The position numbers and the translations under genes were made by a program. Positions 42,961 to 51,082 of a DNA stretch of 64,000 nucleotides are shown here, in pieces (the stretch's first letter is position 1; every line of letters starts with the position of its first letter). The notes beneath the pieces are model-generated. The model was not told where the DNA came from. It worked only from the letters and a program-made list of their open reading frames with translations, and searched no databases. The stretch comes from Coprococcus sp. (lineage in GTDB: Bacteria; Bacillota; Clostridia; Lachnospirales; Lachnospiraceae): assembly GCA_017935345.1 (NCBI GenBank), contig JAGBHU010000045.1, forward strand, positions 1 to 64,000, in the 5' to 3' direction.

Positions 42961-43533
42961 CTATATCAAACCTGAAAAACCAAAGAATGCAATCGCCATC
43001 AGTCCTGATGTAATCAGTACAATCGGGGTTCCCTTAAAGGACTCCGGTATAGGGCTGTATTCCAGTTTTTCTCTGATTCCTGCAAGAATTACAATGGCTA
43101 TGGTAAATCCAAATGCAGAGCCAAATCCATTTACGATACTCTGAAATATGGTATATCCTTCCTGAACATTTGAAATCGCAATACCAAGCACGGCACAGTT
43201 TGTCGTAATAAGTGGAAGATAAACACCCAATGACTCATAGAGGGATTTTACCTTCTTTTTCAGAAACATCTCAACAAACTGAACCAGTGCTGCTATTACA
43301 AGAATGAAAACGATTGTATTCAAATACTCAAGTCCAAATCGTTCAAGAATTCCATAATAGATGATACTGGTTGCGGCAGATGCAATCGTCATAACAAATA
43401 TAACCGCGGCGCCCATACCTGTTGCAGTATTGACACTCTTTGATACACCAAGGAAAGGACAAAGTCCGAGGAACTGACTGAGTATTACATTATTTACAAG
43501 TGCTGCTCCGATTGCCAATAATAAAATATCCAT
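42961..43533 (-). CDS. rnfA: Rnf complex subunit A
   Basis: A 190-residue integral membrane protein with six helices, close to NqrE/RsxA. Conserved segments: NNVILSQFLGLCPFLGVS at the N terminus with the Cys that binds the intramembrane iron centre, and TTNCAVLGIAI in the middle with its partner Cys. It forms, with RnfE, the electron passage across the membrane. The ATG overlaps the rnfE stop by one base (TAATG) and follows GGGAGG, so translation is coupled. Confidence 0.97.
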   Translation of the reverse strand: MDILLLAIGAALVNNVILSQFLGLCPFLGVSKSVNTATGMGAAVIFVMTIASAATSIIYYGILERFGLEYLNTIVFILVIAALVQFVEMFLKKKVKSLYESLGVYLPLITTNCAVLGIAISNVQEGYTIFQSIVNGFGSAFGFTIAIVILAGIREKLEYSPIPESFKGTPIVLITSGLMAIAFFGFSGLI

Positions 43534-44846
43534 TAGCGTTTACCTCCCTTTCCCTTTTTCCTTTTTCTCACTTTCTTATTTTTCTTAGCCAAATTATTGT
43601 TATGATGATTGATATCTTCCTGTTTGGTATCTTTATCTCCGATATCTTGATTCCCGGCGTCTTCTGTCACAGGTTCTTCCGTCTTTATTTTCTCCGGTTC
43701 CGGAAGCTCTATCGGCTTTACCTTACCCGGATTTAATTGATTATATTTTGCTATCTTGCTCATAATAGCCTTAATCTGAATTCCATCCTCCGGCTCTTCT
43801 TCCTGTTCAGCCGTAATAGCTGCTGCCTCCTCAGCTACAGTTTCCTCTTCCGGCTTGGCTGCTGCTTCTTCTGCCTGTTCCGTCACAGCTTCCTCTCCCG
43901 GCTCGACTGCTGCTTCTTCTGCCTGTTCTGTCACAGCTTCTTCCGTTGTCTTAAAAGCGGCTTTTTCGTTAACCTGATTATGAACCTTATTCTCCGACGG
44001 AGTGACATTTTCCGTTTTCACCCCAACTGCTTTCTCTTTCTGTCCGTCAGACGCCTCTGTCTTAGAAGCAGAAGCTTCTGCCTGCTCTATTGTCCCTGCG
44101 GCAAGGAATTTTCCTGCACACATTGTATTGGAACAGCCTGCACATGACTCAGGCTTACAGGATGAAACAACGGTCTCACCTGTTGCTGCCACAGCCGCCT
44201 TCTTTGCATTTCTCTTGTTGATAAATGCAACCAGAAAAGCCAGCACAAAGAATGCTCCGGGAGCAAGTACAAATATTGTAATCGGTGTATAAAGACCGAA
44301 CACATTTCCTATTGCCTTCACAATGCCCGACTGTCCCTGCAATAAATTTCCGTCACCCAGAATCTGATACCCAAATATACACCCCTTACCGATTAACTCT
44401 CGAAAAGCACCGATTACGGTAAGTCCTATAGTGAAACCAAGACCCATACCAAGACCATCAAATATAGACGGAAGTGGTTTGTTTTTCGATGCATAGCTTT
44501 CTGCCCGGCCAAGAATAATACAATTTACCACGATAAGCGGTATGTATATACCAAGACTGGCATTTAGTGATGGGAGGTATGCTTCCATCAAAAACTGTAT
44601 GACCGTAACAAATGAAGCAATAATTACGATAAATGACGGTATTCTGACTTTGTCAGGAATAACCTTTCTCAGTAAGGATATGACAAAATTACTCATTACA
44701 AGAATACATGTTGTCGCAAGCCCCATTCCTGCACCATTAATCGCTGCCGAGGTAACTGCAAGCGTCGGACACATACCAAGCATTTGAACAAATGTCGGAT
44801 TTTCTTTTACAATACCGTTATATAAACGCTCTGTACACTGATTCAT
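43533..44846 (-). CDS. rnfE: Rnf complex subunit E with long C-terminal extension
   Basis: Residues 1-210 are a normal six-helix RnfE with FVQMLGMCPTLAVT and IVVNCIILGRAE, the cysteines that share the intramembrane iron centre with RnfA. A normal RnfE ends near here. This one continues to 437 residues. First comes a four-Cys motif, C230-x4-C235-x2-C238-x4-C243, then about 150 residues of Glu/Ala-rich repeats (EEAVTEQAEEAA) with low complexity, a short helical patch (IKAIMSKIAKYNQLNP) and a strongly basic tail (KKNKKVRKRKKGKGGKR). The extension should be cytosolic. The cysteines may hold an iron-sulfur or zinc site. GGGAGG precedes the ATG. Confidence 0.93.
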   Translation of the reverse strand: MNQCTERLYNGIVKENPTFVQMLGMCPTLAVTSAAINGAGMGLATTCILVMSNFVISLLRKVIPDKVRIPSFIVIIASFVTVIQFLMEAYLPSLNASLGIYIPLIVVNCIILGRAESYASKNKPLPSIFDGLGMGLGFTIGLTVIGAFRELIGKGCIFGYQILGDGNLLQGQSGIVKAIGNVFGLYTPITIFVLAPGAFFVLAFLVAFINKRNAKKAAVAATGETVVSSCKPESCAGCSNTMCAGKFLAAGTIEQAEASASKTEASDGQKEKAVGVKTENVTPSENKVHNQVNEKAAFKTTEEAVTEQAEEAAVEPGEEAVTEQAEEAAAKPEEETVAEEAAAITAEQEEEPEDGIQIKAIMSKIAKYNQLNPGKVKPIELPEPEKIKTEEPVTEDAGNQDIGDKDTKQEDINHHNNNLAKKNKKVRKRKKGKGGKR

Positions 44847-44848
44847 AT

Positions 44849-46426
44849 CTAGTTACCTCCCTTCAAATAGTTTACATAACTCAGACCGGCATTCACCGCA
44901 TTTACAACACCGTCTGTCGTTATGGTTGCACCACTTAAGGCATCTATTTCATTGTCAGCCGAAGCTCCCTGCTTCGTGTATTCAAATGTCTCTACCTTCT
45001 TACCTGCAAATTGTGACTTAAAGCTGTCCGTATCAGCCTCCATACCAAGACCTGCCGTCTCGCTGAGTGACAGGAAGGATATTCCATTTGTTACACCTTC
45101 ATTTGTCACACCCATGGCAAGCTGCATATATCCGTCATAGCACTCATGGGAATTAACCACCAATACATAACCTATCGCATTTCCGGTCTTATCCTTTGCA
45201 ATGACGATTTCTTCTATATCACATTTATACCCCTGCCCGCTAAGATACTCAGCCGCTTCCGCTTCATCAAAATCAAGTACCGTAAAGCTGTCGGCATCAG
45301 CATATACTTCCTTATATGCCGCTTCCTTTGCCTTCTGATTTGCATCAGCTATCGGCTGCTTTGTAATCTTATGAACATATGCAAGTGCAAATCCGGCAAT
45401 AATCGTAATTACAAATATGGCAATCGTTGCTATTACAATAGATTTTACATTCATTCTGCTCTTTTTACCGGAATTTTCTTCTCCTGCCATCAGCTCAGCA
45501 CCTTTACCAAATGCCTTTGGCTGGGTACATCTCTCAATAAGCGGAACAAGCAGATTTGAAAATATAATCGCATATGATACACCCTCTGCCGAACCTCCGT
45601 ATATTCTGAACAGGAATGTAAGGATACCAAGAATTACACCAAATACAATTTTGCCATTTGGTGTTATCGGGGATGTAACATAATCCGTTGCCATAAAGAA
45701 AGCTCCCAGCATCAGACCACCGCCACATAAATGTGCCGCCAGATAGGATAAATCAAAGCCTCTTCCTGCTGACAGTGCGTATATCATAATACATACTGCA
45801 AATGTTCCTATATATGTAAGCGGAATCGTCAGCTTAATAATCTTTCTTGCCACCAGATAAACCGCTCCTGCCAGTATACATATAACAGAGGTTTCTCCTA
45901 TCGTTCCTGCTATATTTCCAAAGAACATATCCGAAACATTGACTGTGCCGCCGCTCTTTAATATTGCAAGCGGTGTAGCCGTAGTTATTCCGTCATATGT
46001 AAAGCTTGTCATCTGTCCTGCAAATGATATCAGCAAAAAGCATCTTGCTCCCAGTGCAGGATTCATAAAGTTATAGCCAAGACCGCCAAAGAGCTGTTTT
46101 ACGATAATGATGGCAAATGCACTTCCCAGTATTGCCATCCATACAGGAACCTCCGGTGACAGATTCAGTGCCAAAAGTAAACCTGTAACCACAGCACTCA
46201 AATCATGAATCGTTGTTTTTCTTTTTAGTACGGTTTGGGCAGCCCATTCAAAAAATACACATGAAACGATACATGTTAACATGAGTATCAATGCATCAAA
46301 CCCAAAGTTTACGATTCCAAATATGGCGGCCGGAAGTAATGCAATAATGACATCCAGCATGATTCCTGTTGTTGTCTTTTTATCTCTTACATGAGGAGAT
46401 GATGAAATCTTAAATACATTTTCCAT
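44849..46426 (-). CDS. Fused Rnf complex subunits D and G
   Basis: The 525-residue protein joins RnfD (residues 1 to about 315) and RnfG (about 325-525). RnfD gives a membrane domain of about nine helices; its covalent FMN site is likely the Thr in YDGITTATPLA. A linker with lysines follows, then RnfG with one helix (SIVIATIAIFVITIIAGFAL) and an extracytoplasmic FMN domain with LSGATITTDGV, where the Thr is the FMN attachment residue. Both flavins would be added by ApbE, encoded nearby. In most Rnf operons these are separate genes. Fusion fixes the 1:1 ratio. The next gene, rnfE, follows after 2 bp. Confidence 0.94.
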   Translation of the reverse strand: MENVFKISSSPHVRDKKTTTGIMLDVIIALLPAAIFGIVNFGFDALILMLTCIVSCVFFEWAAQTVLKRKTTIHDLSAVVTGLLLALNLSPEVPVWMAILGSAFAIIIVKQLFGGLGYNFMNPALGARCFLLISFAGQMTSFTYDGITTATPLAILKSGGTVNVSDMFFGNIAGTIGETSVICILAGAVYLVARKIIKLTIPLTYIGTFAVCIMIYALSAGRGFDLSYLAAHLCGGGLMLGAFFMATDYVTSPITPNGKIVFGVILGILTFLFRIYGGSAEGVSYAIIFSNLLVPLIERCTQPKAFGKGAELMAGEENSGKKSRMNVKSIVIATIAIFVITIIAGFALAYVHKITKQPIADANQKAKEAAYKEVYADADSFTVLDFDEAEAAEYLSGQGYKCDIEEIVIAKDKTGNAIGYVLVVNSHECYDGYMQLAMGVTNEGVTNGISFLSLSETAGLGMEADTDSFKSQFAGKKVETFEYTKQGASADNEIDALSGATITTDGVVNAVNAGLSYVNYLKGGN

Positions 46427-46440
46427 TTACCTGTCCTCCC

Positions 46441-47766
46441 CTATTTCTTCTTATTTGCCAAAATCAATTTTCTGGTTCCTGCTATCGTCTGTGTCAGATG
46501 TCTCTTTGCAGGACAAATATATGAACAGCAGCCACATTCACAGCACTCCATACCGTCATGCTTTAAGAAGCTGTCTATGTCGCCATGCTCAGCATATTTC
46601 GCAAGCAATGACGGAACGACACGTCCCGGACACACGTCTACACATCTTCCGCATCTGATACAATTTGTCGGTTCCAAAGCCGCAACCTCATCATGACTCA
46701 TACAGAGAAGAGCCGAAACCCCTTTTGTAGAAGGCACATCCAGCGAATAGACAGCCTTTCCCATCATAGGGCCTCCTACTACTATTTTCTCAGGCATAAT
46801 ACCATCCTTAAAGCCTCCTGCTGCCGCTATCAGCTCCTGAAGATTGGTTCCGATTCTGACAAGCAGATTACATGGTTTTTCAATGGCATCTCCCGTAACT
46901 GTTACCACTCTTTTAATGAGCGGCTTTCCTTCTATTACCGCCTCATATATGGCATGTATGGTATCTACATTATGTACAATACAGCCTGCATCTGCCGGTA
47001 ACATCTTTGAATTAACATATCTTCCGGTATTTGCATAGATAAGCTGACGTTCTGCTCCCTGTGGGTATTTCGTCTTTATGGCATTTACCGTTATCTTATC
47101 ATTGTCCTTTAATTTCTCAGTCAAAAGCTTGATTGCTTCAGGCTTATTATCCTCTATCGCAATAATTCCCTTTGCATTGTCAAAGAGATTGACGCATATC
47201 TGGAGTCCAAGAATGATTTTATCCGCCTCCTCCATCATTCGTCTGTAATCAGAGGTAAGATACGGCTCACATTCCGCTCCGTTTACAATAATATAGTCTA
47301 TATCATCCTCATTTTTCGGTGAAAGCTTTACATTTGCAGGGAATCCTGCACCACCTAAACCGACAATTCCTGCCTCTTTGATGATATCCTTTATATCCTC
47401 TCTATATAAAGTGGACAAATCCATTACATTTTCAGAGAAATCCACTTCCTCAAACTGACCGTCATTTTCCACCACAATAGAAGTTACCTTCGTACCGCCG
47501 GACGTCAGTCTCGGCTCGATTGCTTTTACGGTTCCCGAAATTGAGGAATGAATATTTGCCGACACAAAACCACTTGCTTCAGCAATCTTCTGTCCTACTA
47601 AAACCCTATCCCCCTTCTTAACAACAGGGACGGCAGGTGCACCGATATGCTGATTTAAAGGATAGACACAATCTCCTTTTGGAAGATACTCTTTAATCGG
47701 CTTCTCCATCGTAAGCTCTTTGCCTTCATACGGATGAATACCACCTGAAAAAGTTAACAAACCCAT
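46441..47766 (-). CDS. rnfC: Rnf complex subunit C (NADH-binding)
   Basis: RnfC is the cytosolic NAD(H)- and FMN-binding subunit. The 441-residue protein has an N-terminal barrel (GGIHPYEGKELT), the flavin/NAD segment GIVGLGGAGFPANVK, an SLBB-like region, and two [4Fe-4S] sites in CIRCGRCVDVCPGRVVP and CCECGCCSYICPAKRH. Rnf couples ferredoxin oxidation by NAD+ to Na+ or H+ export. First gene of the operon; AGAGG precedes the ATG. The 389 bp region upstream contains a large palindromic element. Confidence 0.96.
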   Translation of the reverse strand: MGLLTFSGGIHPYEGKELTMEKPIKEYLPKGDCVYPLNQHIGAPAVPVVKKGDRVLVGQKIAEASGFVSANIHSSISGTVKAIEPRLTSGGTKVTSIVVENDGQFEEVDFSENVMDLSTLYREDIKDIIKEAGIVGLGGAGFPANVKLSPKNEDDIDYIIVNGAECEPYLTSDYRRMMEEADKIILGLQICVNLFDNAKGIIAIEDNKPEAIKLLTEKLKDNDKITVNAIKTKYPQGAERQLIYANTGRYVNSKMLPADAGCIVHNVDTIHAIYEAVIEGKPLIKRVVTVTGDAIEKPCNLLVRIGTNLQELIAAAGGFKDGIMPEKIVVGGPMMGKAVYSLDVPSTKGVSALLCMSHDEVAALEPTNCIRCGRCVDVCPGRVVPSLLAKYAEHGDIDSFLKHDGMECCECGCCSYICPAKRHLTQTIAGTRKLILANKKK

Positions 47767-48155
47767 CTATATACCTCTTTTCTGATTTATTGTAGATGTA
47801 CTCTCAAGGTATTCTATATTGTTTTACGAACCGCTTGCGCTTTGTAAAATACGTAGTGGTACTAAGCTTCCTAAAGGACTAGCTTCGCGTCGCATACTCC
47901 GTATTCGCTAAGTGCCAACGTATTTTAATATTCTTCAAACAATATAGAATACCTTGAAACTGATATAGTAATAAACATAAAATTGCTATATTGATTAACA
48001 ACCTATTATCAATAAAATTTATTATTTATAAAACCATTCTTTATAATAATACTTATGGAGACTAAAAACAACCAAAATGTAGTATAAATATTATAATATA
48101 AAGTATTTCGACTACATGATATTGATTTGTAAAGCATATATCCTATGACAGTGTA
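47767..48155. other. 389 bp intergenic region upstream of rnfC
   Basis: No gene is visible. The half near rnfC is filled by the palindromic element at 47804-47957. The other half (about 47960-48150) is more than 75% A+T and must hold the rnf promoter, but no box stands out enough to mark. Confidence 0.6.
47804..47957. repeat. 154 bp palindromic element (MITE/REP-like)
   Basis: Perfect 21 bp terminal inverted repeats (47804-47824 and 47937-47957) enclose a GC-richer core. A second internal inverted pair, AAAATACGT with ACGTATTTT, lies inside, and imperfect complementarity (AGTGGTACTAAGC with GCTAAGTGCCA) continues toward the centre. Transcribed from either side it would form one long hairpin. 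I recall similar intergenic palindromes in Lachnospiraceae genomes. Confidence 0.7.
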
Positions 48156-48707
48156 TCAGATTTGTTTTACGCTTTTGGATATTATGGCGGCGACCAAGCC
48201 GACGATGATACCGGTTATGGTGCCTGATATGAAAAGTACGGGAGCATAGCCCATAATATTTTGATTTTCCATAATAACTGCTGCCAAAATAAGCTGACCT
48301 ATATTATGTGCCACTCCTCCGCAAATACTGACTCCCGTTATACCAAATATCCCTGTCATATGTATCAGTTTCATTACAAGGATACTGAGTGCTGCCCCTG
48401 CAAGACTGTATGCCATAACGGACAGATTGCTAAACAGCAAAGCCGACAGACACACTCTAAGAAGTGATACGCATACTGCATCTTTGAACCCCAGTTGAAT
48501 CAGTACAACTATGGTTACTATATTCGCCAGTCCCAATTTTATTCCGGGTACGGCAATATTGACGGGAATAAATGTTTCCATATAAGAAAATATAAGTGCA
48601 ACCGCAATAAACATTCCGAGGATAGCAATATGCTTAGCATGACTGATATCGGAGGATTTACCGGTATTCTGTTTTTTTCTGCCTGATTTCTTTTTACTGT
48701 CTGCCAT
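48156..48707 (-). CDS. Gx transporter family membrane protein
   Basis: The 183-residue protein has a basic, Lys/Ser-rich N terminus of about 25 residues and about five helices. Typical segments are HIAILGMFIAVALIFSYMETFIP, PGIKLGLANIVTIVVL, and SICGGVAHNIGQLILAAVI with the conserved Gly and His. The family (once called heptaprenyl diphosphate synthase component I) is related to ECF-type substrate-binding subunits; the substrate is unknown. It sits between the NusG-II/ApbE genes and the rnf operon, a conserved neighbourhood in Firmicutes. CAGGA precedes the ATG. Confidence 0.85.
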   Translation of the reverse strand: MADSKKKSGRKKQNTGKSSDISHAKHIAILGMFIAVALIFSYMETFIPVNIAVPGIKLGLANIVTIVVLIQLGFKDAVCVSLLRVCLSALLFSNLSVMAYSLAGAALSILVMKLIHMTGIFGITGVSICGGVAHNIGQLILAAVIMENQNIMGYAPVLFISGTITGIIVGLVAAIISKSVKQI

Positions 48708-48787
48708 GATTCCTGACCGTTTCCTTTTCCTATCTTTTCACTACTTATCATTTCTCTTTCTTTTTCTATGCTATCCGTATGCCCGCT

Positions 48788-49147
48788 CTATCGCACATCA
48801 TATTTCTTCTCTTCTCCACCCGATATCTGGATAACCAGCTTATGAGGAATACAAACGATATTCTCACCATTTTTTGATATGCGTCCCATTTTTGCACATA
48901 ACTTATCAGGACAATCTGCCTCACTGACATATGCCTGTCCATCTTCTATTATCAAAATATTTGTACCTGAAGAGGTTTCTATTTTATATGTTCCTGAATC
49001 TGAAAGCTTTTGTCTTTGCAGCAGCTTTCCATCTGCAAATACCTCTACATAGCTGCCGTTTTTTCTGAATATACCCAGGCAAATTAACATGACTATCCCT
49101 ACAGCAATAAAAAAAACAGCGAGCATGATATCACTTTTTTTAATCAT
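48788..49147 (-). CDS. NusG domain II protein
   Basis: The 119-residue protein has one N-terminal membrane helix (IMLAVFFIAVGIVMLICLG) and an extracytoplasmic NusG domain II: VEVFADGKLLQRQKL, then EADCPDKLCAKMGRI with two Cys, and IVCIPHKLVIQI with a third. It overlaps apbE by 4 bases (ATGA), which implies joint function. Such proteins accompany ApbE and Rnf or extracellular electron-transfer systems; the role may be in flavin or electron handling outside the membrane, which is inference. Confidence 0.88.
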   Translation of the reverse strand: MIKKSDIMLAVFFIAVGIVMLICLGIFRKNGSYVEVFADGKLLQRQKLSDSGTYKIETSSGTNILIIEDGQAYVSEADCPDKLCAKMGRISKNGENIVCIPHKLVIQISGGEEKKYDVR

Positions 49148-50235
49148 TCTATCACCTTGTAATCATCACTCTCTAATAGAAAGCAATCCTTAAGTCCGTC
49201 TGTCACATAAACATTTTTATTTTCATCGATCAATACTGCCTCCGCTCCATAGCTTTCAAGTAATGCCATAGCACCTTCCCTTCCAAGTAAAATCGACAAT
49301 GTTGAAAGTCCGTCACTGATCAATCCGTTATCACACACGATGGTTGCTGATATAAGTCCTTCATTTGCAGGATAACCTGTAACAGGATTCAGTATATGAT
49401 GATATCTTGTTCCGTCTATCTCAAAATATTTCTCATAATCACCGGAGGTTGAAACAAATATGCCATTCGTTCCTGCCTCTAATTGAAGCACCCCCATTAC
49501 AGCTTCTGTCTCACTTCGTGGATTCCGAATCCCAAGCTTATAGCTGCTGTTATCAGGCTTACTGCCATAGATAACGATACTTCCGCCTATGGCAATGCAC
49601 GCACCTGTCACATTACTTTTTCGCAAATACGCATACACCTTATCACAGCCTATCCCCTTGCCTACCGAGCCTAAATCTATAGACATGTCAGACTGATTGA
49701 TTGTAATGGCAGCATGCTCGCTTTCTTTCGTTTCAAGAGTTATGTCAACCAATCCCATATCCACATTTTTCAATACCGCTTCAATCTCATCACGATCAGG
49801 AACCGTACTTTTTCCATCCTCAATCCCCCAGAGCGCAGCAAGCGGTCTTATCGTCGCATCCAAAAGTCCGTTACCGTTTTCATATAGCTCCTTTACTTTA
49901 TCTATATACCCTGCAAGTTCATCGCTTACCGCATATGGAACTCCCGCTTTGTATTCATGATTGAGCTTCCATACCTCCGAATCCACACTTCTCCAAGAGA
50001 TAACATCCTTTTCCAGGCTGTTCAGCAATTCTTTTATATCCTCTGTACATTGTTCACCGTCACTGCCATATACCGTAATCGTAAGTACGGTACCCATGCA
50101 AAAATCTGTATTGCGATATTCCATTTCTCCGGATTTCTTTCTTCCACTGACTATTATAATGCAGACAACCATGACTATCATCAGGCAAATTATAACAGCT
50201 GCCATATAACCATTTTGCTTTCTGTTCTTATCCAT
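49144..50235 (-). CDS. apbE: FAD:protein FMN transferase (ApbE)
   Basis: ApbE attaches FMN from FAD to a Thr in S/T-G-A-T type motifs, here presumably on the RnfD/RnfG fusion encoded 2.7 kb downstream. The 363-residue protein is membrane-anchored by an N-terminal helix (MAAVIICLMIVMVVCIIIV), without a lipobox. The catalytic domain shows CMGTVLTITVYG, SIDLGSVGKGIGCD, GSIVIYGSKPD and YHHILNPVTGYPANEG, which binds Mg2+. Later IVCDNGLISDGLSTLSILLG carries the Asp/Thr cluster. AGGAGA precedes the ATG. Confidence 0.95.
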   Translation of the reverse strand: MDKNRKQNGYMAAVIICLMIVMVVCIIIVSGRKKSGEMEYRNTDFCMGTVLTITVYGSDGEQCTEDIKELLNSLEKDVISWRSVDSEVWKLNHEYKAGVPYAVSDELAGYIDKVKELYENGNGLLDATIRPLAALWGIEDGKSTVPDRDEIEAVLKNVDMGLVDITLETKESEHAAITINQSDMSIDLGSVGKGIGCDKVYAYLRKSNVTGACIAIGGSIVIYGSKPDNSSYKLGIRNPRSETEAVMGVLQLEAGTNGIFVSTSGDYEKYFEIDGTRYHHILNPVTGYPANEGLISATIVCDNGLISDGLSTLSILLGREGAMALLESYGAEAVLIDENKNVYVTDGLKDCFLLESDDYKVIE

Positions 50236-50288
50236 AAATATCTCCTATGCGGTAAAAGTATATCAATGGTATCCCTTTTCTTATATGA

Positions 50289-50322
50289 TAAAAAAGGCTG
50301 TTACAATCTGCAACAGCCTCAT
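50289..50322 (-). terminator. Terminator before apbE
   Basis: AGGCTGTT (50295-50302) and AACAGCCT (50312-50319) form the stem core; six Ts follow on the minus strand. It ends the transcript of the 212-residue gene. Confidence 0.85.
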
Positions 50323-50333
50323 AGCCATATTAT

Positions 50334-50972
50334 CTAACCTCTGTACAATGACAATATATCCTCTGTATTGAAATACTTTGATGCCAAATCTTTATATATG
50401 ACATTCTCTGTCATAACGTAAACAAATACATCGCCCTGCCCCTTTATTCCGTCAAGAGCAGACGGCTCTATGGATATCGACATATTTTCCATACGAAGGG
50501 CAAGCGTAAAGCCCTCTGAAGTATATGTGTTAAATGAGTTCATAACCCCCAGCCATACATCTTTTCCCAGCTTCATTGATTTTATCGTTACGCTGTTTCC
50601 TCTCGGTATCGATAAATATACATCTGCTGTCATATCACTTCCCACAGATAAACTGATTTCTGCTCCATCCACCTTTGTAGATATACTATTCAGTATGGAA
50701 ACAGCCTCATTCGGCATACAGATGGCAGTCTTTGTACCGTCACATACCTCCCTGCTGCCGATATACTTCTTATCAAGTATATTGATACACTTCACTATCT
50801 TGTTATCATTGAGTGGATTTGGCATAATACTGCTTACTTTATAGTATTCTTCATTTTCTACCATTTCACAAAACAGCAGACTCTTTACATCATAAAACTT
50901 AGCAAGTAACGCAGGCTTATAATCCATATACTTAATAGCCGCTTTTATTTCATTGATATCTCTTGAATCCAT
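50334..50972 (-). CDS. Uncharacterised protein downstream of the RelA/SpoT-like gene
   Basis: I do not recognise the family. The 212-residue soluble protein has no signal peptide. It opens with a helical stretch (MDSRDINEIKAAIKYMDYKP), and its second half alternates short strands (ISLSVGSDMTADVYLSIPRG, GFTLALRMENMSISIEP) consistent with a beta sandwich or jelly roll. It ends with GDVFVYVMTENVIY and a helix. TAGGAG precedes the ATG. It lies 110 bp after the RelA/SpoT-like gene in the same direction and ends at a terminator, so the two may form an operon. Confidence 0.7.
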   Translation of the reverse strand: MDSRDINEIKAAIKYMDYKPALLAKFYDVKSLLFCEMVENEEYYKVSSIMPNPLNDNKIVKCINILDKKYIGSREVCDGTKTAICMPNEAVSILNSISTKVDGAEISLSVGSDMTADVYLSIPRGNSVTIKSMKLGKDVWLGVMNSFNTYTSEGFTLALRMENMSISIEPSALDGIKGQGDVFVYVMTENVIYKDLASKYFNTEDILSLYRG

Positions 50973-51082
50973 ATTATACTCCTAATCAAATTTATCAGAC
51001 CGTCTGACAAGCCAATCAATATGTACCTTCATTTTTCACAATGTGATTTTATAATATAGCACTATCAAAGTCAAGCCGAAGG

